A stretch of DNA of 64,000 bases, from contig NW_024466459.1 in assembly GCF_017591425.1 (NCBI RefSeq), positions 7,130,001 to 7,194,000 of the forward strand. Reading direction: 5' to 3'. Every line of letters begins with the position of its first letter. Position 1 is the stretch's first letter. Made by a program: the position numbers and the translations under genes. Shown piece after piece: positions 24,961 through 35,771 of this stretch. Origin of the DNA: Ochotona curzoniae. Its lineage: Eukaryota > Chordata > Mammalia > Lagomorpha > Ochotonidae. The notes beneath the pieces were generated by a model that saw only the letters and a list, made by a program, of their open reading frames with translations, made no database searches and was not told the origin of the DNA.

Positions 24961-25445
24961 TAGCGGCTGAGCAGCCTCTGACCACCTTGACTCCCTTGGT
25001 GTGCAATGCAGGCTGGTCTGGGTTCAGGACTGTAGGGCGTAGACCTCCTTAGGGGGCCGGGAGTCTGCCGATCCAACTGCTGCAGCTTTGTTTAAAAGCT
25101 AGGTCATTCCACTTAAGATGGAGGGTGATGTGGAGGTTAAGTAGATGTGCAGGCTAAGGATTACGGCATGGAAAGATATGAGGACACCACAGGGCGGTTG
25201 CTCCAGTGCACATAGAACCTCTATTGTACTTGAAGTTCATCAAAGAAATACACCCTTATCTGTTGAAGCCACAATAAGGAGGCTTTTGTTCCAGGAAGCC
25301 CAGGGTAAGCCTAGGAAACACGCACAGTCAAAATGAGAAGCCAATAGGCACTGTCCAGAGTCAAAACAGGGAGGACGCCTGGCATTGGGAGGCAGGAGGG
25401 AAACAGCAACAGAACCATCTGGGTTGGAATTTAAAGAGAAGGTCC

Positions 25446-25690
25446 CAGGGTGGGCATTCGGCACAGTGGCTGAGATCCCCGTGGGATCTCAGCGTGCTGG
25501 AGTGGTGGGTTCACCCCGGATTTGCTCCTGACTGCAGTCTCCTGCTAACGCATACCCTGAGAAGCAGCAGGTGATGGCTCTGTCACTCATGTGGGGGACC
25601 CAAGATGTGTTCTGGGTTACTGGCTCAGCCTGGCTCAGCCCCAGGCACTTGGGGAATGCACCAGTGGATGTAGGAATCTCCCCTGGGAAC
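25446..25690 (+). mobile_element. CSINE, diverged tail
   Basis: Head GGGTGGGCATTCGGCACAGTGG. The copy loses similarity after GGATGTAGGAATCTC and has no AATAAA tail. Confidence 0.7.
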
Positions 25691-26808
25691 CAGACTCAGA
25701 GTTGAGAAAGAAGGGAGCAGATCCCATTTTTTAATTTTGTTCAAGAAGGTTGTCGTGCTGTTTGATATGTGTGTTTCATTTTAAAGAGATGAAAAGGGAT
25801 TGGGGCATCTACAGCAACAACCTGAAAGTGCAAGGAAACTTCCTCCCCATGTGGGGCAGGTTGGGAGAGGCACCCCACGGGGAGACTCAGACCAGCTCTT
25901 CCAGGAGCCTACCCAGAGCACTGCCTGGGCCCGACCTCACAGCCCAGGCTCCACAGTGCTCTAAAGTTGCTTCCCCCTGCCCAGGACCCTGCAACCTGCA
26001 CTGCGGTGCCAAGGGCAGAAAGCAGGAACAGAATCCCATTTCTGAGCTGCAGAGAAGACCTGGTGTTTTTTGGTTTTGAGCAGCGCTCAGAGGAGTGCTA
26101 GGCAGAGATGCAGAGCCACGATCCCTTTGGCAGGGGAGGACAATGACCACAGGCCATCGGCTTCTCCTAGCGAGGCCCTGGGGGTGGGGGGCCAGGCTGA
26201 GATCACTATCAGCCATCAGCGGTGGTGGCAGCAGCGGGCGCAGCTCTGGCATGCTAAGTGTGTGATACACCTGTCCCCACCGGCAGGCAAATGAGTAGGT
26301 TGGCAGGCAGGGGCCTGCCCTATGGGACAATGCTCCTCTTTGTCCCCGCCCAGGGCTCCCTGCCACAAGGAAGCCAAATCCGTCAACACTTGTCTGGGCC
26401 CCTGAGGCACACAATGCCAGTGATGATACACACTCCCCAGGCAGCTCCAACTGACACGCAACGTGTCAGTCAAACTGCTGGAAGCCAGCGCTAGGGACTT
26501 GTGTAAGGTGGGGACGCAAGGTGGGGTAGGAGGAAGGTTCCCATTGCCAGAAGCTAACTGGGACCACTGCCACTCTGACTCAAGTGTTTTCTTGAATGCG
26601 GGCCCCTGAGTTGAGAACAATCACTCCCCTCTGCTGGCAGAGGGTGCTTCCAGCTAATCGAGCCAGCAGCATGTGGCTGGCAGCTTCAAGGACACACGGA
26701 AGAGAGAGGGCTTGGGAGAGTGTGACTCCGCAGGAATCCCCTGAAAGGGAGCACTGACTGCGTAGTGGCAATGTTCTCCTCTGCAGACGCTATAGAAACT
26801 TGGGGATT

Positions 26809-27105
26809 GGGGCCGGTGTTGTGGTGCAGCAAATTAAGCCTCTTTCTGAAAGGCTTCCTATATGGGAGCTGGTTCGAGTCCCAGTGGATCCACTTCCCAC
26901 CCTGTGAAAGCAGCAGATGGCCCAAGTGCTTGGCCCCCTGCACTCACACTGGAGACCCAACTGGAATTCTAGGCCCCTGGCTTTGGGCTGGCCCAGCCCT
27001 GGCTATTGTTGATTATTTGGGAAGTGAGTCAGCAGATGGAAGATCTTTCTCTCCTTCCCCCTTTCCTTAATGCTTTGTTTCAAATAAATACATTTTTTTT
27101 TAAAA
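26809..27105 (+). mobile_element. CSINE
   Basis: Full-length copy with the canonical head GGGGCCGGTGTTGTGGTGCA, an intact B box (GGTTCGAGTCC), and tail CAAATAAATAC followed by a T-run. Confidence 0.92.
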
Positions 27106-27294
27106 AAAGAGAGGTTTAGGGGTTTTGTTTTCAAAGAGAGCTTGGACACAGCATCCGTGGAAGCTGATGGCAAATTTCACAGTGCCGTGAATGGCATGAC
27201 ATGTCCCATCCTCCTTTCCCCACCTCCAGCTGCATGACTGCCCCATACTGTACCAGGACTCTCAGATTAAACATTTCCCTTGGACAAACAGCTT

Positions 27295-27420
27295 ACCCTC
27301 TCTGGTGCTCAACACAGGGGGGTTGATGTTCAAAGTCACTCGCCCCCAGAGATGGGTCAGAAGCTAAGGCAAGGCCAGGACTACTGACTTAGTCTTACTC
27401 CCCAACCTCTGTGTACTATG
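27295..27420 (-). repeat. MIR, degraded
   Basis: Reverse core around AAAGTCACTCGCCCCCAG and AAGGCCAGGACTAC. Confidence 0.4.
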
Positions 27421-27480
27421 CTTGCCACACCCCACCACCAGGCTCATGAGCCACTGGACGAGTTTTAGAAAAGAACAAAA

Positions 27481-27786
27481 AGGGGTCAGTGTGGTGACAT
27501 AACAGGTTAATCCTCTGCCTGCTGGCACCAGCATCCCATGCGGACATCAGTTTGTGTCCCAGCTGCTCCACTTCCTGACACTATTCCCTGCTTACAGCCT
27601 GGGAAAGCAGTGGAAGATGGTCCAAGTCCTTGGGCCTGGAAGAAGCTCCTGCTTCCCAGTTTCCAAACAGCCCAGCGTCTACTGCAGCCATTTAGGGGGT
27701 GAATCAAAGGATGGAAAATCCTCTTCGTGTCTCTCCCTCTTGTCTGTAACTCTGATTTTCTGTGTAAAACAAATAAATCTTTAAAA
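27481..27786 (+). mobile_element. CSINE
   Basis: Full-length copy with head GGGGTCAGTGTGGTGACATA and tail CAAATAAATCTTTAAAAAG. Confidence 0.9.
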
Positions 27787-27789
27787 AGC

Positions 27790-28035
27790 ACACAAAACTA
27801 TTAGTACTCAGAAGTACTGAATCATCGAGCCAAATAATAACAAGCAAGCTTTTATTGTTTTCGGCCCATAGCCATTCAGAGGAAAGCAATAAAACACGTG
27901 CAACTTGTAAGTTCTATAAATTGCAGTTAAATAGGAAGTTACAGCAAATTTATGTAGTTAATTAGAGCTGTAGAGTTTATTATATAATGTCACTCTGCAT
28001 GTGTGTTCACAATAATGGAATGTGAGGGTTAGAAG
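27790..28035. promoter_or_regulatory. AT-rich candidate conserved element 4
   Basis: A unique block between a CSINE and a MaLR LTR, with SOX-like TTATTGTTTTC (27852), CACGTG E-box (27895), TTAATTAG (27957) and SOX-like ACAATAATGG (28009). Confidence 0.3.
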
Positions 28036-28044
28036 GACATTTTC

Positions 28045-28400
28045 TGTCATAGTCTTATTTCTGTGGCTGTAACAAAATGCACGGGACTGGGTGACCGATA
28101 AAGAAGGGAGCTTTTGGGGTTCCTGGTTCCCAAGCCTGCAGAGCCCAGGAGCACGGCTCTGAACACCTGCTGGACTCCTGGCCAGAGCTTCCTGCTGCCT
28201 CATCACACAGCAGACAGCAGCACGTGGGGAGGCAGAGCCAGTGGGCCAGAGACCTCTGCTTTCCTAACAACGCCGCACCTGAGAGAACTCCATACTCCAG
28301 AAAGGACTGCTACGTTCACAGGGACAAAGCCCCCCAGACCCGTACCCCCTCCTCAAATGCCTCGCCTTGCAGACACCGTCAGCCTGGGACGTTTGGACCC
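28045..28400 (-). mobile_element. MaLR LTR (MST/MLT1-like), interrupted by a CSINE
   Basis: Reverse orientation: TTTCTGTGGCTGTAACAAAA and GGACTGGGTGACCGATAAAG correspond to the inverted 3' end of MaLR LTRs. A CSINE follows directly. Confidence 0.6.
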
Positions 28401-28404
28401 AGTG

Positions 28405-28668
28405 CCGCGGCACATCAGGTTTACTCACCCACAGCAACAACGTTAGCAGCAACACTGCAGCTGAGCCCTGACTGCTCTGCATCCGATCCAGCTTCCTGCT
28501 TCTCACCTGGGAGACGCAGGTGGAGTCCCAAGCCCTGGCTTTGGCCTGCTCCAGCTCCACGTGGGACATTTTGGAAATGAATCAGTGGATGGAAGATCTC
28601 TCTCACTCTGTGTCTCTCTCCTCTATTACTCCACCCTGCCTTTCAAATAAATAAAAGTAATTAAAAGA
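28405..28668 (+). mobile_element. CSINE with degraded head
   Basis: The body from CTGACTGCTCTGCATCCGATC and the tail CAAATAAATAAAAG are clear. The head merges into an older MaLR LTR, into which it probably inserted. Confidence 0.75.
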
Positions 28669-28710
28669 TTAAAAGGTCAAAAAAGAAAAATAAAACCCCA
28701 AAAACCTGGA

Positions 28711-28790
28711 ATGGGAGTTGTGGTGCCATGGATTAAATGACCTCTCGGGAGGCCCCCCTTGCAGATCCTGGCTTTGGCCTGGCCAAACCC
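28711..28790 (+). mobile_element. CSINE fragment, internally deleted
   Basis: A head-like GGGAGTTGTGGTGCCATGG is joined directly to the distal CTGGCTTTGGCCTGGCC block, so the middle is missing. Confidence 0.5.
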
Positions 28791-29121
28791 AACTCAATAT
28801 GCCCCTGTGGTGGTACAGGGCTTTAATGTCACCAATGAAAGATTGGTGGTGGTGATGGGGGGTACTTCTGAAGAACAGCGTATCTTGAATCAAGGTGGCA
28901 GGAGTGTTTTAAAAGAAGATTGTCACAAAGGTCTTCCTGAGCGGGAGAAAGGGCAGACTAGCCGCGTGTACTGTTTGTAACTGCATCTGTGTCTGCCACC
29001 CATCAGGTGCAGCATTCCCAATGATCTGGAAGACCGTGCTACCATTTTTTTGCATTCCGTTAAGGAGATTTTTGACTTGATTTGTAACTGATATATTGGT
29101 CAAGCTAATGTTATCCATTTA

Positions 29122-29422
29122 ATATTATTTACTGAAGAAGCAGAGAATCATACAGACAGACACACAGCTCTCCTGTCTGCTGGTTCACTCCCCCAAATGC
29201 CTATACTCACCAGAGCTTGGCCAGACTAAAGCCAGGAGCCCAGAACCCAATCCAATCTAATCTCCCTCATGCATTGCAGGAACCCACACCTGACTCATCA
29301 CCCACTGCCTTCCAGGGTCTGCGTTGGCGGGAGGCTAGGTTTGGGGCTGGGGTTGGGAATAGACTCTAGGTACTGCAGTGCTTGGGGGTAAGGGGCAGCA
29401 TCTTAACTCTCCCAAATGCTCA
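29122..29422 (-). mobile_element. CSINE
   Basis: Inverted copy with CTGGTTCACTCCCCCAAATGCC and a TTTACT tail junction. The head at the right is diverged. Confidence 0.8.
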
Positions 29423-30384
29423 CCACCACTTCATCACTTCCTCTTGGCTAGCTTTGTTCTTAGCAGTTGTTGCCGAGCGGAGTTAAGGGGGTGATGCTGA
29501 AACCAGCGAGTTCAATACCTCCATCACCTCAATCATGTTGTCATGATAGTCTCATCCATCCACTGGTACTCCTCCTGGGTAAGCTCCTCACCCCCTTCTC
29601 GGCTATTAAACATCAAGCATCCTGGGAGTTGGCTCAACTCTTTTCCCCTGCCAAAAGAAGCCCCTGGGCCCATGGTGTTGACCAACAATGACGCCAAGCT
29701 ACCTCCATGCTAACGTCCCTACCATCCTCTTCCTCGGCTTCCTTTTTTCCATCCTAACCCCACAGCTACTCCAAGCTGGAAGGTGCAGCTCTTCCGCTCC
29801 TCCCCCACTACCTTGCATGGCTGGGAAATGAACAAGCAGAGTGATGGAGGCCCAAGGGGCTGGCACTCAAACCTGGCTTTCCCTCTAACCTCAACTACTG
29901 AATGGCTCAGCCAGAGACTGCTTTTTCTCCTAGTGCCTGGATCCACCCAGGACATTGCGCCTGGAGAAGTTAACAGAGGAGGATGATGATAGGAAACAAG
30001 CATTAGGGTTTTTGTTTGTTTTTGTTTTGTTGTTTGTTTAGGGCTTGGAAAAGAGGTTTCTAGTTTTCAGCATCTGCCAACCTCATGATTTTGCCAAGAA
30101 TTTGACATTAAGCAAAACACACCCAACCACGTGGTTCCTGCCCTTGCACAGGCACAGCCTACTGGGGAAGGACACGGCGCTGAGGAAGGAGGGTGATGTG
30201 AGTTCAAGAACCCTGAGGATATCCAACGCGGGAGCTGCTTCCACCTGTGTCAAAGGGCTTGAGCGCGCCTCCCTCTTAATGTCTGCGTTCCAAAGCAACA
30301 ACGCTAGGGCATAATTTTGTTCTATAAGACTTTGCTGCTGCTGATGTTGTCATGCAATTCTATTACCCCAGCTTTGACGAGGCG
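29423..30384. other. Intergenic, nothing recognised
   Basis: It contains a GTTTGTTT-rich run near 30010-30040. No repeat or exon identified. Confidence 0.45.
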
Positions 30385-30636
30385 GCAGATGTGTATCTTT
30401 ATCTAGTTGTGTATTTGGGCAGGAAAGAGGGGTTCTCCCATCCACTGGTTGATTCTCCAAATGCCCACAGTAGCTGGGAGCACGTGAGTGAGAGGAGCCC
30501 CACAGCCTGAGCTACTATGATTGCATCCAAGGGTGTGAATTAGGAGGAAGCTAGAACTGGAAGAGAAACTGGAGCTCTCACGCAGGCCCTGTGATGTGTA
30601 ATGGGGGTATCACCACACCAAACACCTGTCCCAAAT
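30385..30636 (-). mobile_element. CSINE
   Basis: Inverted copy immediately left of another inverted CSINE. Its head on minus is TTTGGTGTGGTGATACCCCC. Confidence 0.75.
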
Positions 30637-30655
30637 AGGTGCATATTTCTTTTTT

Positions 30656-30974
30656 TTTTTAAGGTTTATTTTATTTTTATTGGAAAGTCAGACACACGGA
30701 GAAGAGGAGAGGCAAAGAGGAAGATCTTTCATCTGCTGGTTTATTCCCCAAGCGTCTGCAATAGCTGGAGCTATGCCAATCCAAAAGCCAAGAGTCAGGA
30801 GCCTCTTCTGGATCTCCCACGCGGATGCAGGGTCCCAAGGCTTTGGCCCGTTCTCAACTGCTTTCCCGCCCACAAGCAGGGAGCGGGATGGTAAGTGGGG
30901 ATGCTGGGACTAGAACCAGCGCCCATATGGGATCCCAGTGTGTGCAAGGCAAGGACTTTAGCTGCTAGGCTACC
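30656..30974 (-). mobile_element. CSINE
   Basis: Inverted, well preserved (TTTAAGGTTTATTTTATTTTT tail junction, GGGATCCCATATGGGCGC-type head on minus). It abuts a CTTT microsatellite at 30975. Confidence 0.9.
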
Positions 30975-30988
30975 TTTCCTTCCTTCCT

Positions 30989-31063
<75 letters not shown>

Positions 31064-31064
31064 C
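30975..31064 (+). repeat. (CTTT)n microsatellite
   Basis: About 20 almost perfect CTTT/TTTC units. On the minus strand this is an (AAAG)n tract next to L1-like sequence and may be an expanded L1 poly-A tail. Confidence 0.97.
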
Positions 31065-31065
31065 T

Positions 31066-31350
31066 CATTTTTTGTGATACAATTCTATTGGGTCTGGGAT
31101 TTCCCCACTCCCCTCCCAAATTTTCATTGCCCAACTGATTTGCCCCATATTATTACAATACTATAGTCCTTCATAAGCAGTCATAATTCCATCAGTCTGT
31201 TATTTAACTGTGCCCCAACATTACTGGCACAAACCATGTTAGCCCAGTATCCCATTATCTAGATATGTCCAACAGTTTCACTGGGAGTCCATCTTTGATT
31301 TGGAAGTAGGGATGCATATTACATTGTCTCTTCACATCTGAATATGGTAG
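31066..31350 (-). mobile_element. Probable L1 3' UTR fragment
   Basis: AT-rich sequence without coding potential, with the A-rich (AAAG)n tract at its left, as expected for an inverted L1 3' end. The family assignment rests on memory of lagomorph L1 3' ends. The right boundary is uncertain. Confidence 0.45.
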
Positions 31351-31578
31351 TCCCCTGGCCCAAGCAAACCAGCCACCCATGTCTCCTGTGTCCTGAGCAG
31401 AGGGCAGAGCCTGAGCACCCCCGAGGACACGTCGGGTCCTGATCTTCAGCGGCCTTGACAGGCATTTAATGAAGGGAGTGGGCATTTGATGACACGATTA
31501 GGACATAGCCTGGAGCTCCTGTATCCTGTCATAGTGCCCAGGACAAGCTGGCACAGTCCAGAGGTCCCTTGGGGGGTG

Positions 31579-31586
31579 TATATATA
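31579..31586 (+). promoter_or_regulatory. TATA box at the edge of island B
   Basis: TATATATAGG precedes the GC-rich block. Transcription would start near 31612 and run toward the SLC39A11 3' end, that is, convergent with it. An AT-rich repeat edge could produce the same motif by chance. Confidence 0.45.
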
Positions 31587-31589
31587 GGC

Positions 31590-32010
31590 CCGGCCTTACT
31601 GTAGCCTGTAGCCTTTCACGGGACTTTGGTGGCCCGGTGCATCCCCCAAAGGTGGGACCGTTGGCCAAGGGCGTCTGGGAGCTAGGGTTGGAACTTCCAG
31701 CGCAGCCTCCTTTCGGGCGCCATGCCCTTTTCGTGCCAAGTCCCGGCGCCGCGCGGCTCGCCCGGGTCCGCGCCCAACTCCGCGGTGCCGCCCCGCCCCG
31801 CGCAGGTAAACAGGCGCCGGCCCGCGGTGCGATCCTGGGGACCCGCCCCCGGCGCCGCGCCGCGCCCTGGCACCCGGGAGACGCTTGGCACCACGCCCCG
31901 GGAACGTGCGCCCGTGCAGGCAGCCCAGCCTCACCTGGCTCTGAGTGGGCCGGGTCACACCTGCCGGCCGCACACCCTGAGGCCCTGCGGGGCTGGTCCA
32001 GGGTGCTACT
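31590..32010. promoter_or_regulatory. CpG island B
   Basis: About 420 bp with dense CpG and Sp1-type CCGCCCCGCCCCGC around 31788-31801. It lies about 3.7 kb beyond the SLC39A11 stop. It has promoter signals on the plus strand (TATA at 31579, donor at 31806) and a good donor on the minus strand (GT at 31934-31933), so it may be bidirectional. Confidence 0.75.
31612..31805 (+). ncRNA. Candidate plus-strand first exon in island B
   Basis: It runs from the start predicted by the TATA box to a CGCAG/GTAAAC donor (GT at 31806). An ATG at 31637 opens a frame of about 56 codons to the donor, but the product is not recognisable and its composition is only that of GC-rich DNA. It could be an antisense RNA to the SLC39A11 3' end. 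Confidence 0.4.
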
Positions 32011-32060
32011 GGGATTAAGTTCCGAGGGGCTGTGTAACAAAGACACACCTGAAATGTACA
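31935..32060 (-). ncRNA. Candidate minus-strand first exon in island B
   Basis: The minus strand has AGCCAG/GTGAGG with the exon ending at 31935. A transcript starting in island B on this strand would be tandem with SLC39A11 and a few kb beyond its 3' end, which is where, from memory, human LINC00511 begins. There is no TATA box on this strand, and the right boundary is a guess. Confidence 0.3.
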
Positions 32061-32576
32061 TCTTTGGCAGAAGTCATACCTCAACTCAATGGGAAAGGGG
32101 ACAGAGTGGCCCAGAGCTCGCAGGTGCTGATGCCAAGGAGGGAAGTTACTTCCTGCATCCTGCTGCCCAGGTGGGAACCGAGCCCGCCCTGCCTGGAGCC
32201 ACCTGACCCTCACCTTGTCCTTGGCCTGGGTGCAGTGCCGATGCCCATACGGCAGGCAGGTGCCTCAGCACAGCTGATGACAATGTATTCTGCTCTGATC
32301 CGGGCACTGCCACCTGCCTCCTCCTCCTCTCCCAGTCATCAGGAGTGGAAGGCCCCAGCTTGGAGAGAACTGGTCCTTCCTGTCCCCCAGTCAGGGTTAC
32401 CCGAGGCACCATGGCAGTCCTGTTAAGCGGTGCCAAGCAGTTTCTTGTCTTTGTTTATAAATAGACATAGGCAGCGCCAAGTCTCAAAATGATGAGCTCA
32501 AGGAAAAGAAATGGAGAACTTGGGGCTTTTGTAGGCCATTCTTAAACCTCCTCTTTACCCACCCCCCTCCCCTGCT

Positions 32577-32897
32577 TTTTTTTTAAGGATTTTTACTGGA
32601 AAGTCAAATATGCAGAGAGGAGGAGAGACAGAGAGGATGATCTTCCATCTGATGATTCACTCCCCAAGTGACCGCAACAGGCGGAGCTGAGCCAATCAGG
32701 AGCCAGGAGCTTCTTCCAGATCTCTCATGCAGGTACAGGGTCCCAAGGCTTTGGGCTATCCTCAACTGCCCTTCCAGGCCACACAGGCAGGGAGCTGGAC
32801 AGGAATTGGATCGGATGGGACATGAACCAGTGCCTATATGGGATCCCGGCACTTGCAAGGCGAGGACTTTAGCTGTTAGGCTACTGTACTGGGTCCT
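32577..32897 (-). mobile_element. CSINE
   Basis: Inverted and well preserved. The GATCCCATATAGGCACTGG head block and T-run tail are clear. Confidence 0.9.
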
Positions 32898-32899
32898 CC

Positions 32900-34259
32900 T
32901 CTTTACCCTTTTACCCAAAAGGTTGAAGAAGGACCTGGAAGACTGACAGACTGAATTTTTGCCCTGGTAAAATCATAAAGAGCACGGGGACTCTGATACA
33001 GATGGAGTGTGGACAGACGGCAGAAGCTGAAAGACACACAGTTCCTGGAATGGGCTGTCCTCAAAGGGCCTCGTTGGTCCCAGGCTTGGCAGCACGTGTT
33101 TCAGGAGCCAACACACACACACACACAGTGAGTCAACAGGGAACAGGGCATCGCTCGCAGACCCCAAATCCAGACACCGACAAGCACCAGGCGTGAGGGA
33201 GGGGCTTCTGCAAGAGGAAGGCGACATTATGGCTGGGTGAGGCACACCTAAGCTTCCTAAGAAGAAAAGTATTTTTTTTTTAAGTGAAAACAGAAAAAAT
33301 TGAGTATCAATGTAAACACCAGTTTTCTAAAAGGCAAGTCTGTGAGAAACTCCGTGAACTCACCACCATCCGACCCCATTCCCAGACCTGGTCAGCCCTC
33401 CGTGGTGTAGAATGGCACAAGGCAAGCTCTCTGCTGGGCCAGGGGCTCGGCACTGGCAGCTGGATGTTGCCATCCAGAACTGTGATGGGTGGAAGGGCCA
33501 GGACACAGACTCGCCGTCTGGATGGGGCTGATCCTTGTGGTGGGGAGGCCAAGGCAGAGGTCGCTGCTCAGCAAGCAGTGGGGCTCAGGGTGTGGGAAGC
33601 GGCCCCCAGACTGGACTGTTCTCCATCCGTGCCTGACCTCTGTCCTCTCTTGCTTTTGCCGATCTGACCCATTTCCAATCCTGGTTCTTGCCCAGATGCT
33701 GTGAGGCCCCGAATGGCTGCCTGCTGTGGTTCGGATGGGGTGTCAGCATTTCCCCGACTCTGTGTGCTGAGGGTGAGGGCTCCAGTGGGGCAGCGCGGAG
33801 GCAGTGGGACCTGTAAGTGTTGTAGCCTAAAGTGAGGAAGCAGGTACTGGGGACACTATCTTACAAAGAATGAGTGCCTGTTGCTGTGAGAAGGCAGGGT
33901 CACCCCATACACTTGCGTGTTTTCTTCTCACGTCTCCCTCGTGTTGTCATGCAGCCAGGGGACCCTCACCAGTACCAGGTAGATGCCAATGCCATGGTTG
34001 TAGACCCCCCGAACCATGGGTTAAAGAAAGTACTCACTGCTAGGTGTTCTGCAAGAACAACACAAAACAGACTAGAACGCCTTCCAGTAGCTTCTTTTGT
34101 TGAAGCTGGGGTTAGATGAGCAGCTCTTCTCACCCGAGCTCTCTCCTCGGCTCCCACTGGTGTCGGCGGGGCAGATGCTGGCTCCAGTGTGGGTGAAACG
34201 CTCACGTATTTCTCATCCCTAGCTAGAGGCAACTCTGAGAAGGAGTGAATGGAACACGG
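32900..34259. other. Intergenic spacer beyond the SLC39A11 3' end
   Basis: A weak MaLR-like stretch near 33715-33830 (GTGGTTCGGATGGGG) and an AC run. No exon recognised. Confidence 0.4.
33109..33127 (+). repeat. (AC)n microsatellite
   Basis: Short AC run. Confidence 0.9.
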
Positions 34260-35692
34260 GTCATCTGCAACCATATGTTTATTGACGTGAATCACAGTTA
34301 TGAGGTCTGGTCCAGCAGAAAGCATACATTGGCATTACGGAGAACTCCAAAGACATTAAAAAAAATCAAATGTATAACCAGGCCAGCCCCCAGACCAGCG
34401 ACTGCATCAACCACTCCTCGGAGCACATATTGTTTCGATCATGAGTGGTTTGGAAGAACATACAATGGCCCAGGCTGGGGTCCAGGGCAGAAGACTCACC
34501 CTGGGGAGCAGGTGGGCGTGCAAACTCGGGAGAGCACCAGGCCCACACGCCCAGCTCCTGGGCTGTCTGCCTTCAGTGCAGGGGCTGCTCACAGCCCTGT
34601 GTGGATCCTTTGAGCTCTGGGGATGGCAGGCCCTTACTGTGCTGGGGACACATGTGGCATGTCACCTAGCTTGGAGAAGCTGTGTGAATAAACAAGGAGG
34701 ATGGCTTCTAGTCTGGCTCCAGTAATTCTTTAGGGTTTAATTGGAATGATAACATGCTAAGTGGGAAATGTCAAAACTATCTCTTCTTGTTCCCTCCTGA
34801 ATCCCTGCTGGCTGACTCCAGCAAAGCTCACTGCAGCTTGGGGAGTCAGACACGTGATAATTTAGGCAGTGACCAACGCGGAAAGACTCGTGGCTTATTC
34901 CAATGTCCTAGGGCTCGCTCTAAGCATCAGTGAAGGGCTTGATATCCAACAGCGTGCTGGGTCCCCAAGACTTGCAGAAAATGCAGAGTAGAAACATCAA
35001 CTTGAACACCTTGGAGACTGGACGGCCAGCACGGAGCACCCGGCTGCTGGGCTGCATGGACAGCACGGCCTCTGGTCAAGGCCACACACTGCCCTGTTCT
35101 CATAAGGCTCACTGTTTAGTCATCCTAATTCGCTAGTTCCCTTAACCTCAGTGAATGCCTGTCTTTCCCTTAAGAGACCAGAATGAGAAGGAAGACTGGC
35201 CAGAGTGGGCCCCCTCTGCAGTGGCTTCCCTCTCACAGAGGTAGAAGCAGGTGTATCCCTCTGGGGGGGGGGGGGCGGCGGTGCTGGACAGTAGCTTGTT
35301 GGCTCTTGGTGCCCCAGACCTAGTGTTTGAGGTGGCCACAGGGTCAGCACTGGAGGATCAGGAGAGGTGCTGGCCGTTGTGCTAAGTCCCCAGGCCAGGC
35401 TGCCCAGGAGATGTTGAGGGGCTGTCGGTGTATAGAGGGAGCCTGTAGGGATGGAGGCAGGGGTTGCCTCTTGATTATCAGTGGCCAAAATGAAAGCCTG
35501 CAGTTCCATACAAAGCAAACCAGCATCACCCTCAAGAGCAAAACAGCAATGGTTCCATTAGAATCAGAATCAGAATCCCTCAGGAGGGAGAGGAAACTTG
35601 TTTTAATAGGAAGGAGAGGCGGGTGGTCCTGTGGAAGCCCACCGACCTCCGCTTCCCAGAGCTGCCTTTCCCACGGTCCAAAGCGCTAGGCG
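34260..35692 (-). other. SLC39A11: Probable SLC39A11 3' UTR
   Basis: Minus-strand sequence downstream of the stop codon up to the first canonical AATAAA (34283-34278). I recognise no SINE inside it, in contrast to both flanks, which fits a transcribed and mildly constrained region. A length of about 1.4 kb is plausible for this gene. Two ATTAAA variants (near 35602-35607 and 34737-34742) could give shorter ends. A run of G residues near 35263-35275 lies within it on the plus strand. Confidence 0.5.
34278..34283 (-). terminator. Candidate polyadenylation signal for SLC39A11
   Basis: AATAAA on the minus strand (TTTATT on plus). It is the first canonical hexamer downstream of the SLC39A11 stop. 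Cleavage would be expected 10-30 bases further left, around 34250-34268. No expression data support it here. Confidence 0.45.
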
Positions 35693-35771
35693 CTAGCCCA
35701 GGCCGACATCCAGCGACATCATCACCACGAAGCCCAGGATGGAGGTCCAGGAGGCCAGCTTCCCGTTACCA
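35693..35771 (-). CDS. SLC39A11: SLC39A11 terminal coding exon with stop codon
   Basis: This 79-nt coding part starts after the acceptor CCTCCCAG (AG at 35773-35772). The first T completes an AGT Ser codon with the preceding exon, and 25 codons follow ('GNGKLASW' to 'MSLDVGLG') before TAG at 35695-35693. The hydrophobic 'SILGFVVMMSLDVGLG' segment is the last membrane helix and ends the protein with essentially no cytosolic or lumenal tail, as in other ZIP proteins. A Thr follows 'ASW'; I recall Ala in human. The 3' UTR continues to lower coordinates. Confidence 0.96.

Larger units (their letters stand above)
23670..26805. other. Intergenic with two old repeats
   Basis: Apart from the LTR-like repeat (24625) and the CSINE (25446), I see nothing nameable. 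Long open frames at 25887-26450 are not protein-like. Confidence 0.45.

Noticed and set aside
26809..27105. tRNA gene (head with A and B box-like motifs)
   Set aside because: The tRNA-like head is followed by the SINE body and tail seen in many copies here, so it is a CSINE.
31498..32213. Overlapping 187-205-codon open frames on both strands of CpG island B
   Set aside because: Open on both strands at once and Arg/Pro/Gly/Ala rich, as expected from composition; no domain seen and the frames ignore the splice donors.
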